From Pomacea canaliculata (taxonomy: Eukaryota > Mollusca > Gastropoda > Architaenioglossa > Ampullariidae): a DNA stretch of 64,000 nucleotides. The notes under the pieces are model-generated. The model was given only the letters and a program-made list of their open reading frames with translations, ran no database searches and had not been told where the DNA came from. A program made the position numbers and the translations under genes. Where the stretch lies: the NCBI RefSeq assembly GCF_003073045.1, contig NC_037592.1:39799760-39863759 (forward strand), given 5' to 3'. Numbering within the stretch: the stretch's first letter is position 1; each line of letters opens with the position of its first letter. This document shows, piece after piece, positions 26,501 through 38,060 of the stretch.

Positions 26501-29500
26501 CCGACATGCTAAATGGCCGTCAGCTGACATGCTTGTCGGCCGTCAGCCGACATGCTAAATGGCCGTCAGCCAACATGCTCGTTGGACGTCAGCCGACATG
26601 CTAAATGGCCGTCAGCCGACATGCTCGTTGGATGTCAGCCGACATGCTAAATGGCCGTCAGCCAACATGCTCGTTGGAAGTCAGCCGACATGCTAAATGG
26701 CCGTCTGACGACATGCTCGTTTGATGTCAGCCGACATGCGAAATGGCCGTCAGCCGATATGCTCGTTGGATGTCAGCCGACATACTAAATGGCCGTCAGC
26801 TGACATGCTCGTCGGCCGTAAGCCGACATGCTCGTCGGCCGTCAGCCGACATGCTCGCGTGATTTCAGCCGACATGCTCATTTGCCGTCAGCCGACATGC
26901 TCGTTGGATGGCAGCCGACATGATCGTCGGCCGTCAGCCGACATGCTCGTTGGTTGTAAGCCGACATGCTTAATGCCCGTCAGCCGACATGATCGTCGGT
27001 CGTCAGCAGACATGCTCGTTGGATATCAGCCAACATGCTCAATGGCCGTCAGCCGACATGCTCAATGGCCGTCAGCCGACATTTTCGTTGGATGTCAGCC
27101 GACATACTCAATGGCCGTCAGCCAACATGCCCGTCGGCCGTCAGCCGACATGCTTGTTCGATGTCAGCCGAAATGCTCAATGGCCGTCAGCTGACATGCT
27201 CGTTTAATGTCAGCCGACATGCTAAATGGCCGTCTGACGACATGCTTGTTGTCCGTCAGCCGACATGCACGTTGGATGTCAGCCGACATGCTAAATGGCC
27301 GTCAGACGACATGCTTGTCGTCCGTCATCCGACATGATAAATGGCCGTCAGACGACATGCTTGTCGTCCGTCATCCGACATGCTCAATGGCCTTCAGCCG
27401 ACATGCTCTTTGGATTTCAGCGGACATGCTCAATGGCCGTCAGCCGACATGCTTGTTGGATGTCAGCTGGCATGCTCGTTGGATGTCAGCATACATGCTT
27501 GTTGGATGTCATCTGACATGCTAAATGGCCGTCAGCCGACATGCTCGTTGGATGTCATCTGACATGCTAAATGTCCGTCAGCCGACATGCTCGTTGGATG
27601 TCAGCCGACATGCTAAATGGCCGTCAGCCGACATGCTCGTTGGATGTCAGCATACATGCTTGTTGGATGTCATCTGACATGCTAAATGGCCGTCAGCCGA
27701 CATGCTCGTTTGATGTCATCTGACATGCTAAATGTCCGTCAGCCGACATGCTCGTTAGATGTCACCCGACATGCTAAATGGCCGTCAGCCGACATGCTGG
27801 TTGGACGTCAGCCGACATGCAAATTGCCGTCAGCCGACATGCTCGTTGGATGTCAGCATACATGCTTGTTGGATGTCATCTGACATGCTAAATGGCCGTC
27901 AGCCGACATGCTCGTTGGATGTCAGCCGTCATGCTAAATGGCCGTAAGCCGACATGCTCGTTGGATGTCAGCCAACATGCTAAATGGCCGTCAGCAAACA
28001 TGCTCGTTGGATGTCAGCCGACATGCTAAATGGCCGGCAGCCGACATGCTTGTCGGCCTTCAGCCGACATGCTCGTTGGATGTCAGCCGACATGCTAAAT
28101 GGCCGTCAGCCGACCTGCTCGTTGGATGTCAGCCGACATGCTAAATGGCCGTCAGCCGACCTGCTCGTTGGATGTCAGCCGACATGCTAAATGACCTTAA
28201 GCCGACATGCTTGTTGGACGTCAGCCGACATGCTAAATGGCCGTCAGACGACATGCTTGTCGTCCGTCAGCCGACATGCTAAATGGCCGTCAGACGAAGT
28301 TCTTGTCGTCCGTCAGCCGACATGCACGTTTGATGTCAGCCGACATGCCAAATGGCCTTCAGCCGACATGCTAAATGGCCGTCAGCCGACTTGCTCGTTG
28401 GATGTCAGCCGACATGCTAAATGTCCGTCATGGCCGTCAGCAAACATGCTCAATGGACGTCAGCAGACATGCTCCATGGCCGTCAGCCGACATACTCGTT
28501 GGATGTCAGTCGACATGCTCGTTAGATTTCAGCCGACATGCTCACTGGCCTTCAGCCGACATGCCTGTTTAATGTCAGCCGACATGCTCGTTAGATTTCA
28601 GCCGACGTGCTCAATTGCCGTCAGCCGACATTATCGCCGGTCGTCATCCGACATGCTAAATGGACGTCAGCCGAATTGCTAAATGTCCGTCAGTCGACAT
28701 GCTCGTTGGATGTCACCCGACATGCTGAATCGCCGTCAGCCGACTTTTTCGTTGGAGGTCAGCCGACATGCTAAATGGCCGTCAGCCGACATGATCGTTG
28801 GATGTTAGCCGACATGCTAAATGGCCATCAGCCGACATGCTCGTTGGATGTCAGCCGACATGCTAAATGGCCGTCACCCGACATGCTCGTTTGATGTCAG
28901 GTGACATGCTCAATGGCCGTCATCTGACATGCTCGTCGGTCGTCAGCAGACATGCTCGTTGGATATCAGCCAACATGCTCAATGGCCGTCAGCCGACATG
29001 CTCAATGGCCGTCAGCCGACATGCTCGTCGGCCCTCCGCCGAAATTTTCGTTGGATGTCAGCCGACATACACAATGGCCGTCAGCCAACATGCCCGTCGG
29101 CCGTCAGCCGACATGCTAAATGGCCGGCAGCCGACCTGCTCGTTGGATGTCAGCCGACATGCTAAATGGCCGTCAGCCGACCTGCTCGTTGGATGTCAGC
29201 CGACATGTTAAATGACCTTAAGCCGACATGCTCGTTCGCTGTCAGCCGACATGCTAAATGGCCGTCAGACGATGTTCTTGTCGTCCGTCAGCCGACATGC
29301 TAAATGGCCGTCAGACGATGTTCTTGTCGTCCGTCAGCCGACATGCACGTTTGATGTCAGCTGACATGCCAAATGGCCTTCGAGCCGACATGCTAAATGG
29401 CCGTCAGCCGACATTTCAGCCGACTGCTCGTTGGATGTCAGCCGACATGCTAAAAGCCGACAATGGCCGTCAGCCGACATGCATGGACGTCAGCCGACAT

Positions 29501-31315
29501 GCTCCATGGTTCAGCCGACATGCTCTGTCAGCCGACATGAGCCGACATCAGCCGACATGCTCATATTGCTCAATGCCGTCAGCCGATGTCGTCGTCAGTC
29601 GACATGCTCGTTGGATGTCAGCCGACATGCTAAATGGCGTCAGCCGACATGCTCGTTGGATGTCAGCCGACATGCTAAATGGCCGTCAGCCGACATGCTC
29701 GTTGGATGTCAGCCGACATGCTAAATGGCCGTCAGCCGACATGCTCGTTGGATGTCAGCCGACATGCTAAATGGCCGTCAGCCGACATGCTCGTTGGATG
29801 TCAGCCGACATGCTAAATGCCGTCAGACATGCTCGTTGGATGTCAGCCGACACATGCTCGTCAGCCGACATGCTAAATGGCCGTCAGCGACATGCTCGTT
29901 AATCGTCAGCCGACATGCATGTCCGTCAACCGACATGCTCGTTGGATGTCAGCCGACATCAATGGCCGTTTGTTCGTTGGATGTCAGCCGACATGGTCAA
30001 TGGACGTCAGCCGACATGGTCAATGGCCGTCAGCCGACATGCTCGTCGGCCGTCAGCCGACATGCTCGCTTGATTTCAGCCGACATGCTCATTTGCCGTC
30101 AGCCGACATGCTCATTGGATGACAGCTGACATGCTCGTCGGCCGTCAGCCGACATGCTCAATGGCCGTCAGCCGACATGCTCAATGGCTGTCAGCCGACA
30201 TGCTCGTTGGATGTCAGCCGATATGCTCGTCGGCCGTCAGCCGAAATGCTCGTTGGTTGTAAGCCGACATGCTTAATGCTAGTCAGCCGACATTCTCGTT
30301 GGATGTCAGACGACATGCTCAATGGCCGTCAGCCGACATGCTAGTCGGCCGTCAACCGACATGCTCGTTTGATGTCAGCCGACATGTTCAATGGCCGTCA
30401 GCCGATATGCTAAATGGCCTTAAGCCGATATGCTCGTCGGCCGTCAGCCGACATGCTCTTTGGATGTCAGCCGACATGCTTAATGTCCGTCATCTGACAT
30501 GCTCGTCGGTCGTCAGCAGACATGCTTGTTGGATATCAGCCGACATGCTCAATGGCTGTCAGCCGACATGCTTGTTGGATGTCAACCGACATGCTCAATG
30601 GCCGTCAGCCGACATGCTTGTTGGATGTCAGCCGACATGCTCAATGTCCGTCAGCCGACATGCTCGTCTGCTCTCAGCCGACATGTTCGTTGGATGTCAG
30701 CCGACATGCTCGTTGGATGCCAGCCGACATGCTTGTTGGATGTCAGCCGACATGCTCAATGGCCGTCAGCCGACATGCTCAATGGCCGTCAGCTGACATG
30801 CTCGTCGGCCGTTAGCCGACATGCTCAATGGCCGTCAGATGACATGCTCGTCAACCGTCCGCCGACATGCTCGTCGGATGTCAGCCGACATGCTCGTTGG
30901 ATGCCAGCCGACATGCTCGTTGGATGTCAGCCGACATGCTCAATGGCCGTCAGCCGACATGCTCAATGGCCGTCAGCCGACATGCTCAATGGCCGTCAGC
31001 CGACATGCTCGTCGGCCGTCAGCTGACATGTTCGTTGGATGTCAGCCGATATGCTTAATAGCCGTCAGCTGACATGCTCGTCGGCCGTTGGCCGACATGC
31101 TCAATGGCCGTCAGATGACATGCTCGTCAACCGTCCGCCGACATGCTCGTCGGATGTCAGCCGACATGCTCGTCTGTCAACGGACATCCTCCTCGGCCGT
31201 CATGCCCGTTGGCCGTCAGCCGACATGCTCGTCGGTTGTCAGCGTACAAGCTCTTTTGATGTCATCTGACATGCTCATTTTATATTAGCCGACATGCTCA
31301 TCGGCCGTCAGCCGA
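14545..31315 (+). repeat. Satellite array 2: 46-bp dimeric satellite
   Basis: About 16.8 kb of head-to-tail 23-bp monomers (roughly 700 copies), each with core GTCAGCCGACATGCT and an 8-bp tail. From the left edge to about 24.8 kb the tails mainly alternate AAATGGCC and CGTTGGAT, giving a 46-bp dimer. Farther right the tails CAATGGCC and CGTCGGCC become common and the alternation loosens. Marked variants recur at long range, for example the TGTGTATGATG monomer at about 25125 and 26440 and the ATATCATCCGACAAGCTCGAC block at about 24650 and 26075, showing block duplication of about 1.3-1.4 kb. Another block recurs at about 21.44-21.72 and 22.30-22.42 kb. Three patches (about 15.25-16.7, 18.55-20.7 and 29.4-29.95 kb) are full of small indels. 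Long ORFs across the array are a consequence of a period not divisible by three. Confidence 0.97.
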
Positions 31316-34300
31316 GAGTCTCGTTGGAACCTGTCAGCAGGATGTTGGAGAGCAGGCGGATATTGCTTGGCGACGGGCAAATGAAGGCGTTAATGAAATA
31401 GCTTGTAATGAATAGTTTCGTACCATACCAGTGCCAGACTTGTGTTGCTGTCTTGGATAGATGTAGTATGTAAGGCAGCACCCAGACATCGGTGTCTAGT
31501 TGTAGTCGATGCTGTCAGATCTTAGCAATGCCCACTTGTTCTGCTTCGCTTTGAGGAAGGTGTATATATGTCTGTATAAAGGTGAATAAATATTTGTATT
31601 TTAGAATCCGTATGAAAACTCTCGGCATTTATTGACAATCGGTACCTCGGTGTCTGTCTTTGTAGTTGGAAATATTCTACATCTGTACACATGTGTTTGC
31701 GTGAGTGTACGTTTACATCTTCGTATTTCCTGTGTGGGTGTGGGTGTGTGGGTAGGTGGCTCTGCTTGTCCGTTTGTTTTACTTGTCGGATGTGTGTGTG
31801 TGTGTGAGAGAGAGAGCGTGTGGGGAAGGTATGCGTGTGTCTCTGTAAAAACTATGTGCATGTGTGTGTGTGTTTCTGCGTGTGCTTTTAGGAAGCTTGC
31901 TGCTTGTATTGTTCCTCTTGTTTCAATGACCATTGCTTAGAAACTTGCTTCCATGTCTGTAAACTCAATTGTTGATGAGAGCCTCATAATTTTGTAATAA
32001 TTATAAATTATTGTACTGGCATAAAATTTTAAAATCCATGCTAGTCAGAGAGCTTTTGAGATGTTCCTATAGAAGGTTGTGAATATACTTAGAATAACCA
32101 ACAGACTGGTGAACATTCCTCTCAAAGTTTTGATGAATGGTTACAGGATGACCAAACGATTTTCTCCTGGACCTTGGTCTTGTACATATCTTGTGACAAC
32201 AGGTAGAACTACTAGAACTAACATGAAAGCTTTGCCATGTGAGGTGTTCGTGTCCAGTTTTGTCCACTTTCCACGTTTCACCATCGTCTGTGATAGATGT
32301 CAGAGGACTACGAGCATTGTCGATGCATTTGTCGGTGCCAGGTGTGTAATTATACATAACTCAGTCTGTGATCCAATATTCATGCACAGAAATTTGTAGA
32401 AAATGTAAAAATTTCTCTTGCTTCTGCATGCTGCGAGACTGACAATGAAAGAGAGAGTGGTAGAAAGAGAGAGAGAGAAAGAAAGAAAATGTAATTACAA
32501 GATTTTATAGCTTTTTTCAAAGTCGTGATGAGTTGTCAATAGCAATATCATTGTATGAAAATAATTTTGTACACTTGATATAAAGTATGTCTATACAAAG
32601 CTGTTACCGCACGTGTCGGCATATAAATAGAAAGAGCGGGGAAGGTTTTGAAGAAATGTTTTGTATCTGCGAGGTATTTGTCCTTGCTGAGAAAAGATTG
32701 TTTTATTTTGCTTGATGATGGCCAGAATAATTGCAAACGTGTTTACCAAGAACCAGCTTCGTGCGAATATGAGGGTCCAGCCATCAACGTGATGTGGACA
32801 TGTCTCGCAGCTGCGTTGCCAGGCAACTAGGTGAAGAACGAATAAAACGTTGTGTCCTTATTATTGTTTTGTTTACAGGCTTGTCCGCGCACGAATGTCT
32901 TTACCTTTCTAAACATCTAGTCCCTCATCGTGACAACTATTTTTATATCTGAGGACCTCACACATCCACTTGTGCTCTGTGTGTGTGCGCGCGCGCGTGT
33001 GTTTGTGTGTGTGTTTGTGTGTTTGTGTGTGTGTCCGCCATGTACTCTGAGATCCGCCATGAGCTCCATATTATACAGACTGTAAATGTCACATTGATGG
33101 GGTTCACAAACACATGTTTGCCGTACATAAAAGTGTCACTTCTTGATGCCAACTTTATGGTCACTTTTATTTGACACGAAATGGAAATCAAGGTATTGAT
33201 GCAATCTATCCCAGGGGCTCATCCTGACTAAAATTCTAGTCAGTGATTTCTACTCAGCTGTCAAAGTTCATATATTTTCACTTTCACAACAGTGGATCAA
33301 GTGCACAGTTGACATAAAAATAACGGTTTAGTCCGACGTATTTTGAAATGGAGGAGACTTTGGTGGTGGAACCCTACGATGAACTTGCTGTGTGTTGTCA
33401 TTACTGAGTGGACCAAACAATTACTGTCTAAAGTCAATAAGCTAATTAGTATCACGACGGGTACAACGTGTTGCTCGGTCTCGCCAAACACTTTACAAAC
33501 TGAAACTCATAGTTTAGTGAAAGAAAAAAAAAACTGCTGAAAAAAGAGGAAAAATAGTCCCAAATGATTGTTTACAGCATTTTATTACTACAAATATTTG
33601 TTAAATGGTAATGAAGTGCGGTTTACTACAAGCAACTCATCTCGTCTTGACAATAATGGCGTCGAGGAGAATGTTAATTAGAAGTGAGGTGAGGCAGTGC
33701 AGTCTTTAACTCGTTGAGTGGTTCATCGGACAAGACGCTGTGGGCTTCAAGCAGCCGCCTGCTGACCGGCATGATCCCCGCCATTGTCCACCAGCCGCTG
33801 CCGTCCGTTTCTGTTTGGAAACAGTTCCAGTCCCTGGTTCCTCCTCGACACGTCTATGCTCATGGGCCGCTTGCTGACGTCACCCATGCCACCTGCCGCG
33901 AGGTCAAGGGTCAGGTGTCATAGCAAGCCTTTCGTGAACATAAATATTGGGGTTCGAACAAAGCTCACATGCGGGACACGCAGGTAGAGATCACTCAGCC
34001 GTAGCGTCGACATAGGGATGAGCATCCGCGTTCTTTCATACGTCCATCTCTCTATCACACTTTAATTCTTTGTTTCGCATAGTTTTAATTTGGTTTGTTG
34101 TTTTCTTTGGGTTCTTTTCGTGTTTAGTTATTCCTGACAGTTTAGTTATTCCTGACACTCAGCCCACATACAGTCGTGCACTGACGCACGCACACTTGCC
34201 GATGCACCTTCACATGCGCACACATCACACACGCACGCAGGCACACCATATAAATGTCGACGCAAGTGCATCCCGTCACCTCCCTCATCCCTTCCCCTTA

Positions 34301-34443
34301 TCATTGACACTAGCTGAACTTACGACTTCTCCGAGGCATGATGGTGGGGTGGGTCACATCCTGAAGTCCAATCCATCTCACCCGCAATGGTTTGTCGTAC
34401 AGCCGTCGCCTCGTTAATACTGACAGATCTCTACAACCAGACA
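31316..34443 (+). repeat. Duplicated satellite flank, copy B
   Basis: Second copy of the 8096-11218 segment, in the same orientation and likewise directly after a satellite array. Near the array the copies differ mostly by one-base indels. Toward the right end there are substitutions and short insertions, for example a repeated TTAGTTATTCCTGACA unit near 34120 that copy A lacks. It contains the same GT microsatellites and tRNA-like head. No coding exon was recognised. Confidence 0.93.
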
Positions 34444-34512
34444 ATCAATCAATCAATCAATCAATCATAATCATCATCACTAATCAATCATCATCTTCAT
34501 CATCATCATCAT
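34444..34512 (+). repeat. AATC/ATC microsatellite
   Basis: CAATCAATC repeats followed by ATCATC repeats at the right end of copy B. It corresponds in position to the ATC tract at 11221 but differs in unit composition. Confidence 0.93.
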
Positions 34513-35866
34513 TTTTTTTGTCACCACTGTCATGTGACTAGTATTGCCAACCTGACGTCATATGTGTGTAGACGGAAGCCAATGGGAACACGTCGAAGGA
34601 TTTTGACGTCATCGTGGTTGATGCTAATTCTCACTGTGACGTGGAGCTCTTCTGCATAGATGACTTCCGTTATGACGTAGATTTTGTCTGTGCGGTAACG
34701 GCCGGCTGGACAGTCCAACAGACACCACAGCTGTCACCTCACTATTCCTTCTTAAGCACGAGTAGGTGTGTGCGTGTGCGCGCGTGCGGTCGTCCGTACC
34801 TCTGTGTAAGCTTGTGTGCATAAAGCCACATCCCATAATCAGTTAAGTACAGTTTCTTCTCCCAGGAACTACCATCTCATTTGATACATTGTTTTGCGAC
34901 GACACACTTTTTAGAACTTTCTTTTTTTCTTATCTGTCTAAAATGCGCTAATAGATAAATTTTTGTGATCTTTTTAACCCTGATCGAACAGCTCCGGAAA
35001 TTACACGGAGAATGGCTATCCACCACATCTGTATAGATGTTTTATCGGTATAGTAACTTGCTAGAAATGACTGTAAAATTTTAGAACGGTTATCTGAGAA
35101 TTGCTATTCATTAAACTGGAGCAGTTCACCACAGTTGCCAGGCAGCGATAACTCACAGAATCGGTACAAGTTTAGCACTATGCTGTCAGGACGCGGTAAG
35201 GCCCGCAACCCCACGCGGTGGCACCCTGACACGGTCACGGCGACCTGATGAGCGTAGCCTCCCTTGAATGCCAAACCGTGAAACCTGTGGTTGGGCCAAG
35301 GCGCCCTATCACCCTCCACCCGTACAGGGGCCGCCATTTCCTGAAATGAAGGCAGTAGGCGAGATCATCTGCTCATGCCGGGGACATATCAGCGAGCAAA
35401 ATTGTTTGGTTGATGATCACATGTGACAGTTCGTGACTGGGTGCAATGCACAGAATCCGGTGTTTTGTGTGACAGATTGCGTGCAACATGGAATTTTTTT
35501 CAGGGTAGATAATAGTTCTATAAAACTCTCGACCTCATTCAGAAGTTTCTTCCATTTGTCTGACCATACTAGAAAACCGACAATTTTCGTTGCATTAAAT
35601 GAAACATCGCAAGACGTTAACCCAGCCTCGGATGATTGTCTAATCTGCCGTCTGTTTTGTTGACCCTTTTTCTATGCATGCTGATGTTTTTAACCACGTA
35701 TACCTTATAAAAGTATTTATCATCTTGCATTGAGCGGAGCTCACTCCTTAAAGAAAATATTTACACCCTAGTAGGCCTTAAAGTTTTTTTTTAATTAGTT
35801 TGTTTTAGATATTAAAATAAAATTAAATAAATTTAAGTTAGTAGTGAGAAAGAGATGTGTACTAAC
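34513..35866. other. Intergenic DNA without a recognised gene
   Basis: Mixed-composition sequence after copy B. A CpG-richer stretch at about 35150-35340 could be promoter-like, but no TATA box, splice chain or conserved domain was recognised. Short ORFs on both strands lack support. Confidence 0.5.
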
Positions 35867-36064
35867 CACAGCAGCATCCACGGTCATATCATGATCCCAG
35901 ATGAGGTCATACATGGACGCCATGGCCTGACAGCGCGGTTTGACCAGCTTCCATTTCTCGAACGCCGTGCGTCGCATCTTCAGCAGGACGGCGCCCAGCT
36001 CGTACCGGTCCACAGCGCCCTCCAGCACGGTGGGCACCGGTTCGAAGTTCTCAGAACCTGCCAT
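35867..36064 (-). CDS. Candidate first coding exon, unknown protein
   Basis: The minus-strand open frame starts with ATG at 36064 (MAGSENFEPVPTVLEG...) and runs 66 codons to a donor GTG/GTTAGT at 35866. It includes YELGAVLLKMRRTAFEKWKL and CQAMASMYDLIWDHDMTVD. The composition is mixed hydrophobic and charged, as in a folded cytosolic protein, and the frame is open across the whole exon. The continuing exons were not identified downstream. It lies about 80 bases from the 36142-36708 frame on the same strand, so they may belong to one locus, but no splice joining them in phase was found. I do not recognise the family. Confidence 0.45.
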
Positions 36065-36141
36065 TCATTCATCAGACACTTGTACAGCTCGTTGTCACGT
36101 TACGAAAAGGTAGGACTGCTTATTTCAGGTTTGTGAAATTG

Positions 36142-36708
36142 TTAGTGTGTTTGTGTGAATATTTGTGTTGATTGCAAAGACTTTCTAGAATACGTCGTTT
36201 GTCTGGTCACTCGTGCATGTCGCCTGAGTAGGCAGTAGAATCTATGTTCGTCAACATTAACCACTACCTCTGTCATCCGATGACCAGCTTCACGATAATA
36301 TTTTTTTCCAAACTCACCCCAAATCTTCAAAGCGATCTCTCTTTTGAGTTTTGGCCAACTGTCTACAAGCTCATGCTTGTTGAGCGAGGCCACGAGTTTG
36401 GTGGGCAGGCTATGTATCCTGAACCACCCTGCTCCCTCATCTTCTGGCCGGGTGGCGACGGTAGACGGAATGTCTTCCTCATCTCGCTCGTTCGTCTTGC
36501 TATCGACGCCATTGGAGGAGATGCTCAGCACGGACCCCTCCTCTCCTGCCCGAGAGGTCGTGGCTTCCGGTGTGTCGACCTCATCGTCAGGTGGGGAAAC
36601 TTTCTCCTCTGCCCCACAGTCGCATTCTGATAGATAATCTGTTATGGAGCCATCACTCACTGGGTCTTGCGTTGTCTTTGTGTGCAGCCCCTGGCTGCCT
36701 GACGCCAT
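36142..36708 (-). CDS. Uncharacterised 188-aa open reading frame
   Basis: The open frame extends to 36798, but the ATG at 36708 (MASGSQGLHTKTTQDPVSDG) is the most natural start. The first half is acidic and Ser/Thr/Glu-rich and probably disordered. From about residue 105 it becomes a likely folded region containing GAGWFRIHSLPTKLVASLNK and EIALKIWGEFGKKYYREAGH, rich in charged helical sequence. The end is basic (LLRRHARVTRQ). A donor-like ACGAC/GTATTC near the end suggests the last residues might be intronic. There is no signal peptide or membrane segment. The family is not recognised; it may be a lineage-restricted gene or part of the same locus as the 35867-36064 exon. Confidence 0.45.
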   Translation of the reverse strand: MASGSQGLHTKTTQDPVSDGSITDYLSECDCGAEEKVSPPDDEVDTPEATTSRAGEEGSVLSISSNGVDSKTNERDEEDIPSTVATRPEDEGAGWFRIHSLPTKLVASLNKHELVDSWPKLKREIALKIWGEFGKKYYREAGHRMTEVVVNVDEHRFYCLLRRHARVTRQTTYSRKSLQSTQIFTQTH

Positions 36709-37512
36709 GACATGACTGCGTCGCGCATGCGTCGTGCGGCAGACGTCATGTTTTATGACGCAAGAAATGTTTGCGTCATGATGACGTATGTAGCACACGT
36801 AATAGCTCAGTAGAAGGTAAACAAGGATGTTTACAGAAAGCTTTCAATGAATCTGTCTACTTCCATATTCATGATCTCTTTTTTTCTTTCAAACCTCATC
36901 ACACGCAACTATCGGCTTTGTGTGCCATGTGTCTGCCTCGTTGCTATGGCAATAAATAATATACTTTCCTTCCCTCCTCCCCGTTTACTGCTACTTCCCT
37001 CCTAGTCTTCCTCTTGCAAAATGACGATACCCTCAGTCCTTGTTACTTGGTTTCCCTTTGAGTTTTCTGCATTTCTTTTTTATTCGTCATCAGTGCTGTT
37101 GCTTATTCTTCCGCAGTTCATATGCTGGTTTCTTGTTCTTCTGTTCCTCCATGAACGTGTATATACGTTTATGAGCAGACGACGCGTGACGTAGCATGGG
37201 CATGACGTCAGGCGTTGCTACAGTCAGCGGAAAAAGGCCTCGACCTTTCCCACTGGAATATGACGTCATAGTCGTCTGCTGACAGCCTTTCTGTTCCCGG
37301 GGAGTCCCCAGTGCTGACAGAAACACAGGCTGACACGTGACAACAGCCATAGGTAGTTATATATAGTAAGCCAAGCACGGTCAAGATCCTCTTCCACAGT
37401 TTATATAAATAGCCATAGGACACGACATCACTCATTTTCCTTAGAAATTTGAGTTAAAAGCAGTTTTGTTGTTCGTCTGTTTCTAATATAAAATAGTTAT
37501 TTTTTTTTTTAG

Positions 37513-37586
37513 AACCTGCGAGCTGTCGCCCTGGAGACACTGATTGCAAACCTGGACAAAATTCCTGTTTCATCCAAAACTCCTAG
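37513..37586 (+). pseudogene. Orphan EB-like cysteine exon
   Basis: After a poly-T tract and TAG acceptor, a phase-1 exon reads (G)EPASCRPGDTDCKPGQNSC, continues FIQNS and then stops. The sequence is clearly paralogous to the exon at 41061 of the secreted gene downstream, including the intron-exon border and the downstream GATGTGG region. No matching signal-peptide or middle exons were found to its left. It may be a duplicated terminal exon, or the last relic of a tandem gene copy. Confidence 0.6.
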
Positions 37587-37976
37587 GGCAACACTGTCCG
37601 CAAGATGTGGTTTGGAATGTGAGAGAGAAGAGGAGAGAGATATCGATATCTAACCAGAATCATTGTCGATTTGAGAAAAGACTGGCAAAAAGAATAATTA
37701 TATGCTTGTTGATATGTAACCTTTCAGTGTGAGCGAATTCAACCAGCTTCCCTTTACACAATAAATTCGGCAAGTGAAGGCCATGATGTACTCATTTGTT
37801 GTCCATTCTATTATCACTAGGTTTGTTGTGTAGTCAGCTGGCGTGGGGTTAGGGTAGGGAGGAAAGGAAGTCGGGGAACTCGGACAACCGAAACCAAAGA
37901 AGCTGTCACTTAAAGCTTGAGAGGGACGATGTCACGGACGGGCAGTGCCTCCCGAGTTTTTTTTTTTTTAGAATAT
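37587..37976. other. Intergenic DNA
   Basis: AT-rich sequence between the orphan exon and the short MITE. It includes decayed homology to the region after 41.1 kb immediately behind the exon. Nothing else was recognised. Confidence 0.4.
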
Positions 37977-38060
37977 TTAACCCTTTTGCGGCTCACGGAC
38001 TAAACGTGAATGCTGAATGCACAGCTGAAGGGATGAAAACAGTAGATAGGAAAGGGTTAA
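37977..38060. mobile_element. 84-bp piggyBac-like MITE remnant
   Basis: The element begins TTAACCCTTTTGCGG and ends AAAGGGTTAA, so perfect 10-bp inverted ends include a TTAA site on each side. A TTAA target duplication followed by CCCTTT ends is known for piggyBac-type elements. It is too short to code for anything. Confidence 0.5.

Noticed and set aside
1300..31300. Many ORFs of 60-220 codons with periodic peptides such as SADMLNGRQPTCSLDVSRHA
   Set aside because: They arise because the 46-bp satellite unit lacks stops in several phases and its length is not a multiple of three, so the same peptide appears from all three frames. There are no start context, splice signals or non-repeat termini.
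14545..31315. CRISPR-like array of short repeats with spacers
   Set aside because: Core and 8-bp tails together form a 23-bp tandem satellite; there are no unique spacers, no leader and no cas genes, and the context is eukaryotic.
35187..35249. Short plus-strand ORF starting MLSGRGKARNP, resembling a histone N-terminus
   Set aside because: It stops after about 21 codons and shows no histone fold or further homology.
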